Positions 16,535 through 26,345 of a DNA stretch of 64,000 bases are shown one piece after another. The stretch lies in assembly GCA_044239865.1 (NCBI GenBank), contig JBIIAO010000001.1, positions 248,001-312,000 on the forward strand, written 5' to 3'. Made by a program: the position numbers and the translations under genes. The stretch is from CAIZGX01 sp044239865 (GTDB lineage Bacteria > Bacteroidota > Bacteroidia > Flavobacteriales_D > Sanyastnellaceae). Under the pieces are notes generated by a model that saw nothing but the letters and a program-made list of their open reading frames with translations, searched no databases and had not been told where the DNA came from. How positions within the stretch are numbered: position 1 is the first letter of the stretch; every line of letters begins with the position of its first letter.

Positions 16535-19054
16535 ATGAACTTCAGATGCGCTCTAATTTTCACGTGTGCGGTGTTGATAAGCTCCTTATTGAACCCGCTT
16601 TCTGCGCAGTCTGATTCATTGTCGCCTATGCCTGTGGATACCCTTTATTTTTCTTCTGAAGATCAGGCCATGGAGGAAGTTCACTATTTCGGGAAGGACA
16701 GTACGGTGATGGATTTGATCAATGACCGAGTGTATTTATACGGATTGGGCTCTTATGTTACTTACGGCGATTTAGAGTTGAAGGCTGGATATATCGCGTT
16801 TTCATTGACCGACAACATTGCATTCGCGAAGGGTTTTAAAGACTCGGTAGGTGTCTACACGGGAAAGCCCGTGTTCACACAGGGAGAGACTTCGTTCGAA
16901 GAAGATTCGTTGGGATATAATTTTAAATCGAAAAGGGGAATCAGCTACGGGGTGCGCACAGAAGAGGCCAGTGCATATTTGCACACTGCCATTTCAAAGA
17001 TGCAGGTAGACAAGACCATTCATATTCGAAAAGGAAAATTCACGACGTGTTCGAATCCGAATCCGCATTTTCATTTTCAATTGTCGAAGGCCATTATTAT
17101 ACCGAATGAAAAGATTGTGAGCGGACCACTCTATTTGCAATTCAGAAAAGTGCCTGTGCCTTTGGGATTGCCGTTTGGATTCTTTCCGAATAAAAAAGAG
17201 AGTACTTATGGCATTTTAATTCCTGGATATGGAAACGGAAGGGCGAAGGGATTCTTCGTTCAGAACTTGGGATACTATTTCCCCATTAACGATCACATAG
17301 ACACGAAGTTGTTGTTTGATGTTTATACGGGCGGGTCGTGGAGCATTAAGAATATTACGAGTTACAAGAAGCGATACAAGTATCAAGGGTCTTTCAATAT
17401 TTCCAGAACGATTAACAAGACGGGTTTCCGCGAGTTGCCGAATTATGTGCAGCAGTCGACCTTCAACATTCGATGGAACCACTCGCAAGATCCGAAGGCT
17501 CGTCCGAATGAATCGTTCAACGCGAATGTGAATTTGGGAAGCTCTCAGAATTTCAGAAATAACTTGAACGCTACGCAACAAGACTTCTTAACGAGCACCT
17601 TCAACTCTGCGGTGCAATGGTCGAAGTCGTTTCCTGGAAAACCTTTTTCGTTGGCGCTTTCAGCGAATCATACTCAGAACACGCAATCGCGATTGGTTCA
17701 GATTACCCTGCCATCCGCGGCGTTCAACGTGTCGCGTATTAATTTGTTGAAAAAGGTCTTCCCTAAATCTCCGATTGGAATTAACGCCTCGTTGAATACC
17801 GAGCAACAGCTTTCTGCCTATGAGCAGCAGTTCGGACAATTGACCATGAGTGAATTGTTGAACAAGGCAACGAGTGGTGTTCGCTTGAATAGCACCGCGA
17901 GTACTTCGTGGAAGTTGGGACAGTTTTTAACATTGAATCCGTCTGCTACGTTCACAGGGTATGGAACATGGAAAGTGGTTTCTCCGATTAGCGATGCGCA
18001 GTTGGATACGGTGGCTGGATTCAAAGCAGCGGGGAATTGGTCGACGCAGATATCGGCGAACACGCGTATATACGGAACGTTTGTGAGGAAGGGAGCAAAG
18101 AAGTTGAAAGCGGTTCGACACATGATTCAGCCGAACGTAGGGTTCTCCTATACGCCTTATCAGAATTTTCAGCAGTTTGGATATTATGGCGTGAACGGAG
18201 AGTTCTTGGGGTATTCGGCGTTCGATGCGGCAAGGTTTGCACCCACGAGTTCTTCGCAAACCGCGAACATGAATTTTTCGGTTAATCAGAATATTGAAGC
18301 GAAGTTTCGCGATGAATCTTCAGCGAAAGTCTCGTATAAGAAGGTGAAGATCATTGACAGTTTTAGAACCAGTGCATCGCGCAACTTCATGGCCGACTCG
18401 TTACAGTGGAGCAATGTGAATTTCTCGGCCTTTACATCGGTTGGAAAATTCTTGACCTTGAACTATTCGTCTTCTTACAGCATGTATGATCGCGATTCGT
18501 TGGGACGAAAGATCGATACGTTTTTGAATGAATCGCGAAAGGGCATTGCGCGCATGGAAGGGACGAATTTAGCGATGGGAATTGTTGTGCGCAGCAAACA
18601 GGCGAAGCCAAGTTCTAATCAGGCGTCGGCCAATCCAGCTGTTACACCTCAGCAGCAGGAGATTCTTTCTACCAACCAAGCCGCGCTTATTGACTTCAAT
18701 GTTCCTTGGAATTTGAGTGTGAATTACAATTTGCGCATGAGCAAGAAGTGGTTGGTTGATCAACAGCGCGACAGCACGATTTATACGCAGGCGATAACGT
18801 TCATGGGCGATGTTGCCTTTGCGAAACGCTTGGCGTTGAGTTTCAACGGCGGATACGATTTCAACGCGAAGGAAATGACTACGACAACCTTTGGACTGCA
18901 CGTCGATTTACATTGCTGGGAGTTAAGCGCGAATGTTGTTCCATTCGGACTTCGTCAGAGTTATTACATTCAGCTGAACATTAAGTCGCCATTGCTTCAA
19001 GATCTGAAGTTGCAGAAGCGCGGGAATTTGGGAGAGGATTATCTTCTTTATTAA
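16535..19054 (+). CDS. lptD: LPS-assembly outer membrane protein LptD
   Basis: The ATG at 16535 starts a signal peptide (MNFRCALIFTCAVLISSL ... LSAQ); the reading frame extends upstream but without a signal. The 839-residue product has an N-terminal OstA/LptA-like beta-jellyroll (about residues 40-200: GSYVTYGDLELKAGYI, KMQVDKTIHIRKGKFTTC) and then a large beta-barrel with many alternating hydrophobic strands and IPGYGNGRAKGFFVQNLGYYFP. This matches the Bacteroidota form of LptD, which inserts LPS in the outer leaflet with LptE. It is single, not followed by a gene on its strand, and a repeat array begins ten bases after its stop. Confidence 0.85.
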   Translation: MNFRCALIFTCAVLISSLLNPLSAQSDSLSPMPVDTLYFSSEDQAMEEVHYFGKDSTVMDLINDRVYLYGLGSYVTYGDLELKAGYIAFSLTDNIAFAKGFKDSVGVYTGKPVFTQGETSFEEDSLGYNFKSKRGISYGVRTEEASAYLHTAISKMQVDKTIHIRKGKFTTCSNPNPHFHFQLSKAIIIPNEKIVSGPLYLQFRKVPVPLGLPFGFFPNKKESTYGILIPGYGNGRAKGFFVQNLGYYFPINDHIDTKLLFDVYTGGSWSIKNITSYKKRYKYQGSFNISRTINKTGFRELPNYVQQSTFNIRWNHSQDPKARPNESFNANVNLGSSQNFRNNLNATQQDFLTSTFNSAVQWSKSFPGKPFSLALSANHTQNTQSRLVQITLPSAAFNVSRINLLKKVFPKSPIGINASLNTEQQLSAYEQQFGQLTMSELLNKATSGVRLNSTASTSWKLGQFLTLNPSATFTGYGTWKVVSPISDAQLDTVAGFKAAGNWSTQISANTRIYGTFVRKGAKKLKAVRHMIQPNVGFSYTPYQNFQQFGYYGVNGEFLGYSAFDAARFAPTSSSQTANMNFSVNQNIEAKFRDESSAKVSYKKVKIIDSFRTSASRNFMADSLQWSNVNFSAFTSVGKFLTLNYSSSYSMYDRDSLGRKIDTFLNESRKGIARMEGTNLAMGIVVRSKQAKPSSNQASANPAVTPQQQEILSTNQAALIDFNVPWNLSVNYNLRMSKKWLVDQQRDSTIYTQAITFMGDVAFAKRLALSFNGGYDFNAKEMTTTTFGLHVDLHCWELSANVVPFGLRQSYYIQLNIKSPLLQDLKLQKRGNLGEDYLLY

Positions 19055-19063
19055 GGGAAGAAT

Positions 19064-19143
19064 GCGCGAAGCGCGAATGTTACTAAGTAACGAATGTCCT
19101 GCGGACGAATGCTTCGCTAATGCCTCTGGCGAATGTCTTCGAC
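19064..19143 (+). repeat. Array of six stem-loops with GAAT linkers
   Basis: Six inverted repeats are separated by exactly four bases, GAAT (once TAAT). The units are GCGC-gaa-GCGC (19064-19074), GTTACT-a-AGTAAC (19079-19091), GTCC-tgc-GGAC (19096-19106), GC-ttc-GC (19111-19117), GCC-tct-GGC (19122-19130) and GTC-ttc-GAC (19135-19143). Stem sequences differ between units but all pair perfectly, and every unit begins with G and ends with C. It lies between lptD and the KilA-N gene. Confidence 0.85.
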
Positions 19144-19151
19144 GCTATAGC

Positions 19152-19235
19152 AACGCAGTTTCAACAACGTAGTTCTCACAACGTAGTTCTCACAACGAAG
19201 TTCAAACAACGTAGTTCCCACAACGTAGTTCATCC
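19152..19235 (+). repeat. Six tandem 14-bp repeats (AACGTAGTTCTCAC type)
   Basis: AACG[CTA]AGTT recurs with an exact 14-base period at 19152, 19166, 19180, 19194, 19208 and 19222. The last five bases of each unit vary (TTCAAC, CTCAC, CAAAC, CCCAC types). Single AACGNAGTT units occur at every related repeat locus in the window, but only here are they in tandem. Confidence 0.85.
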
Positions 19236-19278
19236 GAATAAACAGCATATAACCTGCATATAAAAGTTGGTGTTTATG
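19231..19278 (+). repeat. 48-bp conserved block, copy 1
   Basis: Identical at 46 of 48 positions to 49155-49202. Outer arms ATAAACA and TGTTTAT make an imperfect inverted repeat across the block. In both places the block ends a repeat module and lies just upstream of an accessory gene on the plus strand, here KilA-N. Confidence 0.85.
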
Positions 19279-19312
19279 CTAATTGGTCAATTCAACTTTG
19301 TGGAAAAAAGAA

Positions 19313-20113
19313 ATGGCCAAAATATTCGTGAAGGAAACAGAATTGAGAATGGTTAAAATTCACAACGAAGATTATATCTGCATCACAGACATGCTATCCG
19401 CCAAGGACGGACAGTTCTTTGTTTCGGATTGGATGCGTAATAGAAACACACTTGAATTTCTTGGAATTTGGGAAATGGTGAATAACTCAACTTTTAACTA
19501 TGGCGAATTCGCCATAGTTAAAATGAAATCGGGGCTTAATAATTTCAAGTTAAGTGTTAAAGAATATTCGAACAAATTCAATGGTATTGGAATAGTTTCT
19601 AAATCGGGAAGATATGGAGGAACCTACGCGCACAAGGACATAGCACTTGAATTTGCAATGTGGATTAGTCCAGAATTCAAAGTATACTTAATTCAGGAAT
19701 TTCAACGATTGAAGAAATTAGAGGAAAAGGAAATTAGCTGGTCCGTTAAAAGGGAACTGGCAAAAATCAATTACCATATCCATACGCAAGCAATCAAAGA
19801 TTTCATAGTACCAAAATTGCTTAGCAAAGAACAAGTGAATACCATTTATGCAAATGAGGCTGATTTATTAAATGTCGCATTATTTGGAATTACCGCTCGT
19901 CAATGGCGAGATTTCAATCCAAGTCTTCAGGGTAACATACGTGATCATGCGAGTATGAATGAACTCATTTGCTTGTCGAATTTAGAGAATATTAACTCAT
20001 TACTTATTCAAGAGAAATTAGAACAAAAAGAAAGGCTTGTTAAACTAAATCAACTGGCTATTCAGCAAATGACTGTGCTGCAAAATTTGAAGTCCCGAGA
20101 TTTACTGAAATAA
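19313..20113 (+). CDS. KilA-N domain protein
   Basis: Start set at the ATG at 19313 (MAKIFVKETELRMV); a reading from 19283 would have an atypical N-terminus. The 266-residue protein contains a KilA-N DNA-binding domain over about residues 1-135, with YICITDMLSA near the start and the diagnostic YAHKDIALEFAMWISPEFK. The C-terminal half is helical. KilA-N proteins come mainly from phages and mobile elements and bind DNA; their cellular role is unclear. The gene is AT-richer than lptD and sits alone between two repeat modules (19064-19278 and 20129-20202), consistent with acquisition as a unit. Confidence 0.85.
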   Translation: MAKIFVKETELRMVKIHNEDYICITDMLSAKDGQFFVSDWMRNRNTLEFLGIWEMVNNSTFNYGEFAIVKMKSGLNNFKLSVKEYSNKFNGIGIVSKSGRYGGTYAHKDIALEFAMWISPEFKVYLIQEFQRLKKLEEKEISWSVKRELAKINYHIHTQAIKDFIVPKLLSKEQVNTIYANEADLLNVALFGITARQWRDFNPSLQGNIRDHASMNELICLSNLENINSLLIQEKLEQKERLVKLNQLAIQQMTVLQNLKSRDLLK

Positions 20114-20128
20114 CTTCTATGTTCTAAC

Positions 20129-20202
20129 AACGCAGTTCCAATTACGAATCCCGATAGCTATCGGGAGGAATAAAATCTCCGATTTTCCCATTACGAAGTT
20201 CC
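20129..20202 (+). repeat. AACGCAGTTCC repeat module with two palindromes
   Basis: The module runs AACGCAGTTCC (20129-20139), a 16-base perfect palindrome CCCGATAGCTATCGGG (20150-20165), a hairpin with AAAATC/GATTTT stem flanked by GGA and TCC (20167-20188), and ACGAAGTTCC at the end. The same order without the 16-base palindrome is seen at 49.1, 50.3 and 54.8 kb, and inverted at 43.6 kb. It separates KilA-N from the converging T9SS gene. Confidence 0.8.
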
Positions 20203-21113
20203 TATTCCACCACCAACCTCTCATTCACTTCCTCCCCATTTTCAAACGATGCACGAACGATGTAAATGCCAGTCGCGAAGTTTGAGACATTCACTTGCAT
20301 TTGCAATCTGCCCAAAACTTTTTCGGTATGCATAAGCTGTCCCGTTGCGTTGAAGATTTGAATGGTTTGCGGAATGTGTGCGGATTTGAATTGAAGGTAG
20401 GTTTGATTGGAGGCGGGGCTTGGGTAGATTGAGAAAATATTGCTCGCAAATTCATTAATCGAATTTGCCGTGCAACAGTCGGTTGAGAATTGTGAAGTCA
20501 AATCATTTTGAATCAATTGCAATCCATTCTTATCGTATACACAAGCCAAATATTGCATAGTCTCAATAGTCTGATACTCTAATCCCATATTATTTGTGCC
20601 TATTCCTTCAATAAAGGTAAATGGTACAAATGAACCCATAATTGGTAATTCCTCTCCAGATAATCCATCAACAATGTGGTATTGCCTTCTCGGGATTCCG
20701 TCTGCATATGTAATGGTATCAATATTTACAATTATACAATCAATAATATTATCTAGATATTCCAATTGACAAGCGTCCCCAACTTGATTATCCCAATCGA
20801 ACCAGAGGTAATCATTTCTGTACCACTTATTTCCAACCTGGCTAAGATCACTGTAAACATTGGTTGTAGCCTCACACTCTATTTCATTTGGACAATACAT
20901 CAAAGGAACTGCTTGCTCTGTATAGTAAGTTACCCCCGGTAGACCATTTGGACCTAAATCCGATTCAACTAGATTCACTCCGTAATTGCAGTGCTGACCA
21001 TAAGTATTAAGATAAACATAATGCATGTCAATCGGCAATGGCAAAGCTGATGTTGTTTGGGCGTTCATTATCTGATAAGAACCCAGAAAAAATATCATCA
21101 AGTATGTTCTCAT
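20202..21113 (-). CDS. Secreted protein with T9SS sorting domain
   Basis: A 303-residue protein with an N-terminal signal peptide (MRTYLMIFFLGSYQIMNAQ) and a type A T9SS sorting domain over the last 75 or so residues (FSIYPSPAS ... LQMQVNVSNFATGIYIV). The middle (about 25-220) is an acidic, aromatic-rich beta domain that I do not recognise. It starts 12 bases after the stop of the 1739-residue T9SS gene, so the two form an operon. It is the small partner of the first of three large/small T9SS pairs in this window. Confidence 0.82.
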   Translation of the reverse strand: MRTYLMIFFLGSYQIMNAQTTSALPLPIDMHYVYLNTYGQHCNYGVNLVESDLGPNGLPGVTYYTEQAVPLMYCPNEIECEATTNVYSDLSQVGNKWYRNDYLWFDWDNQVGDACQLEYLDNIIDCIIVNIDTITYADGIPRRQYHIVDGLSGEELPIMGSFVPFTFIEGIGTNNMGLEYQTIETMQYLACVYDKNGLQLIQNDLTSQFSTDCCTANSINEFASNIFSIYPSPASNQTYLQFKSAHIPQTIQIFNATGQLMHTEKVLGRLQMQVNVSNFATGIYIVRASFENGEEVNERLVVE

Positions 21114-21125
21114 TTCGCTGAATTA

Positions 21126-24100
21126 TTAATGCTTTACAACAATTGATTTAGACTCCACCACTTTGCCATTCGCAATCAAATCTAAGATATACAAACCCGA
21201 CTGCCAATTACGAGCGTTTAGGTAATGAATACCATTGTCTTTAGATAGGTCTACTTGTTCTATTAATTGCCCAAGGTCGTTATAAACGTTGAGCATTGAA
21301 TTTCGTTGGTCAGCAGGAAGAACAAAACCAACGGAGAAGTCATCGCTCACCGGGTTGGGGTATACTTCTAATAAACTTATTTTAATTGGTTTTTCTGTTA
21401 TTTCGTTGTTTTTCGATTTTGGAATTTCAGGGTAAATGAAGTCACATTCAAACGGTTCTTTAGTCATTAATTCTAATGCCGATTTTACTTGCATTCGAAT
21501 TGATTCTTCTGAATTTAATAAAGATTGAAGCGCTTGTTGTTGACTTGAATCCGCAAATGCATACCCCCCGTTATTCGAAAGATCAAAAATGATGTCATTC
21601 AATGCATTTTCGTCGGCAGAAAGCGTGTCACGCAAATAGGCTTCATATACCGAAGATGCTTCTTCAAATTTTCCTTGTGCTCTATAAATTTCGTAAAGCA
21701 TGCTAGATTCAGAGATGTCATTATTCGTTTCAAAGAGAGCCTCTAATTCAGAATAATTTCGTGCGATGGAGTCGCTGGATACTTCAAGTTCCATTAATTT
21801 ACCAAATGCTCGGTTCTTATTGATATTTGCCGCTTTTAGCATCGTTTCTTTTTGCAAACGCTCGTTGCCCCCGTCTTGATACTCGTTAATTAATCCAAGA
21901 AAATAATTTGGTAATGCAACTTCGTCGTTGATGCGCTTCAATAGAACAGGGTCTATGGGAGAACAAGCGATAAGCAATTCCGATAAATGCCATGGGTTCA
22001 TTGAAGCCGAACGGTCCAACAAGGTGTCTAGGGCTGTTACGCTTAAATACGGACATAACGGAAGTAAGTTCTCTCGAATAAGAGCACTTGAATTAGCGAG
22101 ATTTGAAATAAACGAAACAACAGCTCCAGTTTGGCCACCGTCTATCAATTGGTAATATTGCGCTTTCTCTACATTAATTATTGAATCGTTCAATTCAACA
22201 AGTTCTACCAAAAGCGATTTTTCGGGAAGCAACGCGTGTTCAACCGGACAAGCATTCCATCTGGAAGTAAACGGAATATTGTTTTCATCTACCAATACAT
22301 TGCCTGTGATATTAACGGGTACCACGGCACTATTGGAATTTGAATCGTGCGCGTGATACTTTATGATATTGCATCCCATGCAATTGAAGTAATCCGAAAA
22401 AGGGGTAGCCGAAGTTGAAGCATTCGCAAACAAGTTTCCAGCTAAATCGGAACTTGAGGTAACTTGAGGATAGGTCTGATGCCCTTGGTCAATTGCAATT
22501 TCAGCAAATGACTCTCCTGAATGAGGCACGACAGAGTTGCTCCAAGTTACATTGCTGTATTTTCCGCACAAAAGCTGCAAGCCACCTAAGACTGGAGAGT
22601 TTTCCGCTTGATCACCTTCTGCAATAATGCCGTACTCCAATTGATCGAAATCGTTCAAATAGATTTCGTTAGCATTCTCTGGGCTATCTTTTACATAAAC
22701 GCCAACAGAATTGAAATGCGAATTTACCTCACCCATAAAAACATTCCGCGACACATTGTAGTGATTGCATTTCCCTAAGAAAACACCGGCACACTGATCA
22801 AGCCCTGGTACATCCGATATTTTAAATTTATTTCTGTAAATGGTTGTGGCATTTTGTGCGCCCACCCAAATACCGTATTGGTTGTCTTGAAAAACGGAGT
22901 TGCGAATAACGGGATTTTGAATCCCACCATCTCCAGAGAGACGTATTCCGTATTTAAAATTGCGAAACAGCGAAGGGTGCGTGTAATCGCTGCTTGTTGT
23001 AAATAAGGTTTGTGCCGTAATGTCAGAAGGGTTCCCTTCGTTAAAGGAGTTCGGCGTGCAAATGCATGTACTTCGAACTATCGGACTTGATGCCAAAGAA
23101 TAAATTCCACTTCCAGCATTACTCTGTGAATAGGGCGAAGTTTGTGCAATTTCAAATTCACTACTTACGAATTTTACTCCGTCTACTTCAAACAAAGAAA
23201 CGCGGCAATTCAGACTTGAGATGCCAAATAGCTCTTCATCTACCAAAAACCGACAGCCTGAAAAATACGAAACGTTATTTTCTTCTTCTGTTTGTCCATT
23301 ACTCGTTTGAAGATTGGAATAAGAGAGAAACTCCACGTCCTTAATATTATTGAGAAACATGGAATTTTCCGCCTTTATTATTCCCCCGGTTGAATTCCAA
23401 TTATACTCCCACGTATCCTCACCAATTAGTACTTCAGCGGTTCGAATTCCACATTTCGCGTGATTGATTCGTGCATTGTTCTTCAGTTCTACTACTCCTT
23501 GGTTCGCTGGTGTTTGGCTTAAATTGGAGTGTCCACGCACTTCTACCCCTTCCCAAAAAGCGTTGGAACAACCGTTGGTTAATGTTCCGCCATTCACGAT
23601 TAATTTTCCTCCGGGCTCCACGATTAGTCGTGCATTTTCAACAAAAGAAAGGGTAGAGGTTACGGTAAACACAACACCCGGTTCAACAACAATGGAGTGA
23701 TTGGCTAATGTGGGTATGGTTATTTGTGAATTTGCTGTAATATGCAAATCAGCCATTGGCGCACAAGACATCGCAGATTTCCAATAGCCTCGGCCGAAAG
23801 TAGAAATGTAAATCTCGTTGTGAAAAACATCGAATTCGATATCGGTAATCACACAATTCGGCAAATCTTGATTCACATTGCTCCATTGTGGCTGAGGCTG
23901 TGTAAGGTCACAATAGAATAAACCTATATCTGTGGCAGCCAATAGATCTTTTTCCAGAGTAGGGGCAAATTGCAAATCGTTAATCGGTAAACGCGGCAAG
24001 CCCATAGATAGATTAACAACAGTAGCATTGTCAATGATATCCTGATCATTCAAACTGAGATTTAAATTCAACTCGAAAAATCTCTTAAGCGGATTTGTAG

Positions 24101-26345
24101 AAATTACCTCTGAACCGTTCAGTCCAATGTAAATTTTACCAGGATTTTGCGGGTCAATTTCTAAAGCGTTAATGCCGTAGTATTGCAAGAGTGAATCAAC
24201 TGCTGATGAACTGTTAAATGCTGCAGTAATGTCTAACCATGTTAACCCTCCATTGCGCGTGATGTACAATTTTTTCTCTGCTGCTCCAGACCAGTATGCC
24301 CCTTCGTTGGCCACAACCATGACGTTCGGATTCGATTTCGAAACCTTTAATGCCCGAATGGGTGACGAGGCTAACGAATCAACTACCAATTCTGAAAAAA
24401 TTGGACTCGGTGCAAATTTTAGCTTACCTACTTTCCCTATACCACCGACAAAAGCATAGTTGGGATCTTGCCAATTGCGATCGAATGGCGCGTTCCAACG
24501 TGCTTTAAATGCACCTAATTGACCTGAACTACTTGCAGGCTGGAAAGCGCTGTTGGCATTTAAATTTACTTGATAAAGATTCAATCCGTTAAATACGTCT
24601 GGCTCACCTTGATATTTAGTAAAAAAATAATCAGGAAAGGACTCGTAGTGCAAAATCCCGTCATATCTGTCGCCACCTAAACCTTGGTAGAAAGAACTAT
24701 TCTTGAAATAAACTACTGAATTGTCTTGAGAGCCCCCTGCAAGAAAAGGTATGTTTGGCTGATAAATGTCGAAACCATAAATTTGTGTAACACCTAAACC
24801 AGTGCCATTAAAATTATAAACAGCAATGTTTTGGCTTGAACTGATTATTTTAGAAACTCCACCATCTTCGCATGCGAAAACTAAGTCCTCCGAAAGGTTT
24901 CCATTTTGAGAGACAATGATATTTCTAATATCTGCATGAGGTTGATAACCAGCGGTAGGAGGAATACCTGTAAACTGATTGGTTTGAATGTCATATCTCC
25001 TTAAATGGGTACCTCCGATATATATATAATTTCCAATATTTGGTGAACACTCAAATTCTAATTTCCATTGGCGTTCAGAAGCGCCAGAGGCTATATTTGA
25101 AAGTAAAATCCAATTGAGTCCTGTTTTTTTATGGATTTTAGATAGTGTACTCCCAAATTTCTTTTCGAGAGAATAAAAGACTCCTTCGTTGAAAATTGAA
25201 AAACTAACGTTTGCAATTTCGCTCACTGGGCTATTTGAAGGACTTGAATCTGCAAGTTGTGAGACAAAATCCCAATTAACCGAGTTGGGATTTGTTGCAT
25301 AGGCATTGGAACTGTGCCAAACTTCGGCCGGATGATATTTATAAAGATTCAAACCATTATTGCTGGGCAAAGAGTAAGATTGCTGACCCGCGGAACAAAT
25401 AATTACTTCGTTCCAATTGTTTAAGTTCACATCTAAGTCTACTAGTATCTTTTTCTTGTATGCGCACGATTGGGTCAAATGAGAAGTTAGAGCAGTTTGT
25501 GTGGAGGTGTTCACGGACTGATCGAGGGGGTCTGCAATGTTTAGGGCATTTATTCCGAAAATAATTTCATAGGTATTCCAGGCATCATTCGTTCGAAAGA
25601 CTTGAAAGTTTGAAATGGCATATTGTTGATTTGAGTTATTGGGGTTTATTTCAATTTTCCAGATGTTGTCGTTCCAAACCTGAGTCCCGAAATCTAAGCT
25701 AGTGGGTTGCCAAGAACTACCACCGTCAATGCTTTTATAAATACCCAAACCGTAATAAGCAATGTCGTGTATATTTTCCATACCTCCGCTTAAACCAATG
25801 GATGCATAAATGATATTGTCGTCGTTAGGATCTATAACTATGTCTTGACAACCAACAGCCATGGGAATTTGTCCATCTGTAACATTGCTCCAGTTGGCAC
25901 CAGAGTCGGTTGTTCGCCAAATACCCGAAGTAGGTGATCCCGCATAGCAAATTACACCTGGGTTAGAAGAAGTCGTCGCAAAACAATCGATTCGTCCTTG
26001 ATGATGCGTATAGTTGCTTGTTAAATTTGTTGGTCCTATAAATTCCCAATCAAAATTGGTATTTAGCGAGCGGTAGGCGTGTACGCTTTCACTTTCTTCT
26101 TTCAATACTTTGAAATATTGCACAGGATCTAAACCATGCTTCGTATGCATACGATCAAACATGTATTCGTAGGATTTACCAGCTTGTCCGCTTTCACTTT
26201 CGCCGGTTTCACCTTCTTGTTCCGAAGAAGAAAAATCGTGAATGTGTTTGCCGTAGTTCAAATAGTAATTTGAAAAATCGAGTTGCTGCGCTTGAGCAGA
26301 CATTCCCATGCAAACGACAAAGAAGATGGATACAAGACGTTTCAT
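21126..26345 (-). CDS. Giant T9SS-exported BNR/YVTN-repeat and beta-helix protein
   Basis: A 1739-residue secreted protein. The signal peptide ends near MSAQAQQ. Residues of about 100-870 hold BNR/YVTN-type propeller repeats: GIWRTTDSGANWSNV, GIYKSIDGGSSWQPT and LYITRNGGLTWLDI. A right-handed beta-helix follows at about 880-1330, with the module PGGKLIVNGGT ... CSNAFWEGVEVRG that recurs in the 1211-residue paralogue. A helical repeat part (about 1370-1640, with NPWHLSELLIACSPI) precedes a T9SS sorting domain (VYPNPVSDDF ... ESKSIVVKH). It is probably a surface adhesin or hydrolase-like protein; no catalytic triad is seen. An operator-like TACGTA pair lies 134 bases before the start. Confidence 0.87.
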   Translation of the reverse strand: MKRLVSIFFVVCMGMSAQAQQLDFSNYYLNYGKHIHDFSSSEQEGETGESESGQAGKSYEYMFDRMHTKHGLDPVQYFKVLKEESESVHAYRSLNTNFDWEFIGPTNLTSNYTHHQGRIDCFATTSSNPGVICYAGSPTSGIWRTTDSGANWSNVTDGQIPMAVGCQDIVIDPNDDNIIYASIGLSGGMENIHDIAYYGLGIYKSIDGGSSWQPTSLDFGTQVWNDNIWKIEINPNNSNQQYAISNFQVFRTNDAWNTYEIIFGINALNIADPLDQSVNTSTQTALTSHLTQSCAYKKKILVDLDVNLNNWNEVIICSAGQQSYSLPSNNGLNLYKYHPAEVWHSSNAYATNPNSVNWDFVSQLADSSPSNSPVSEIANVSFSIFNEGVFYSLEKKFGSTLSKIHKKTGLNWILLSNIASGASERQWKLEFECSPNIGNYIYIGGTHLRRYDIQTNQFTGIPPTAGYQPHADIRNIIVSQNGNLSEDLVFACEDGGVSKIISSSQNIAVYNFNGTGLGVTQIYGFDIYQPNIPFLAGGSQDNSVVYFKNSSFYQGLGGDRYDGILHYESFPDYFFTKYQGEPDVFNGLNLYQVNLNANSAFQPASSSGQLGAFKARWNAPFDRNWQDPNYAFVGGIGKVGKLKFAPSPIFSELVVDSLASSPIRALKVSKSNPNVMVVANEGAYWSGAAEKKLYITRNGGLTWLDITAAFNSSSAVDSLLQYYGINALEIDPQNPGKIYIGLNGSEVISTNPLKRFFELNLNLSLNDQDIIDNATVVNLSMGLPRLPINDLQFAPTLEKDLLAATDIGLFYCDLTQPQPQWSNVNQDLPNCVITDIEFDVFHNEIYISTFGRGYWKSAMSCAPMADLHITANSQITIPTLANHSIVVEPGVVFTVTSTLSFVENARLIVEPGGKLIVNGGTLTNGCSNAFWEGVEVRGHSNLSQTPANQGVVELKNNARINHAKCGIRTAEVLIGEDTWEYNWNSTGGIIKAENSMFLNNIKDVEFLSYSNLQTSNGQTEEENNVSYFSGCRFLVDEELFGISSLNCRVSLFEVDGVKFVSSEFEIAQTSPYSQSNAGSGIYSLASSPIVRSTCICTPNSFNEGNPSDITAQTLFTTSSDYTHPSLFRNFKYGIRLSGDGGIQNPVIRNSVFQDNQYGIWVGAQNATTIYRNKFKISDVPGLDQCAGVFLGKCNHYNVSRNVFMGEVNSHFNSVGVYVKDSPENANEIYLNDFDQLEYGIIAEGDQAENSPVLGGLQLLCGKYSNVTWSNSVVPHSGESFAEIAIDQGHQTYPQVTSSSDLAGNLFANASTSATPFSDYFNCMGCNIIKYHAHDSNSNSAVVPVNITGNVLVDENNIPFTSRWNACPVEHALLPEKSLLVELVELNDSIINVEKAQYYQLIDGGQTGAVVSFISNLANSSALIRENLLPLCPYLSVTALDTLLDRSASMNPWHLSELLIACSPIDPVLLKRINDEVALPNYFLGLINEYQDGGNERLQKETMLKAANINKNRAFGKLMELEVSSDSIARNYSELEALFETNNDISESSMLYEIYRAQGKFEEASSVYEAYLRDTLSADENALNDIIFDLSNNGGYAFADSSQQQALQSLLNSEESIRMQVKSALELMTKEPFECDFIYPEIPKSKNNEITEKPIKISLLEVYPNPVSDDFSVGFVLPADQRNSMLNVYNDLGQLIEQVDLSKDNGIHYLNARNWQSGLYILDLIANGKVVESKSIVVKH

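Noticed and set aside
19152..19235. Tandem repeats that could suggest a CRISPR array
   Set aside because: The period is only 14 bases, there are no spacers of CRISPR length, and no cas gene is in the window.
19276..19313. Start of KilA-N at the ATG at 19276 within the 48-bp block
   Set aside because: It is out of frame with the KilA-N gene by one base; the ATG at 19313 fits.
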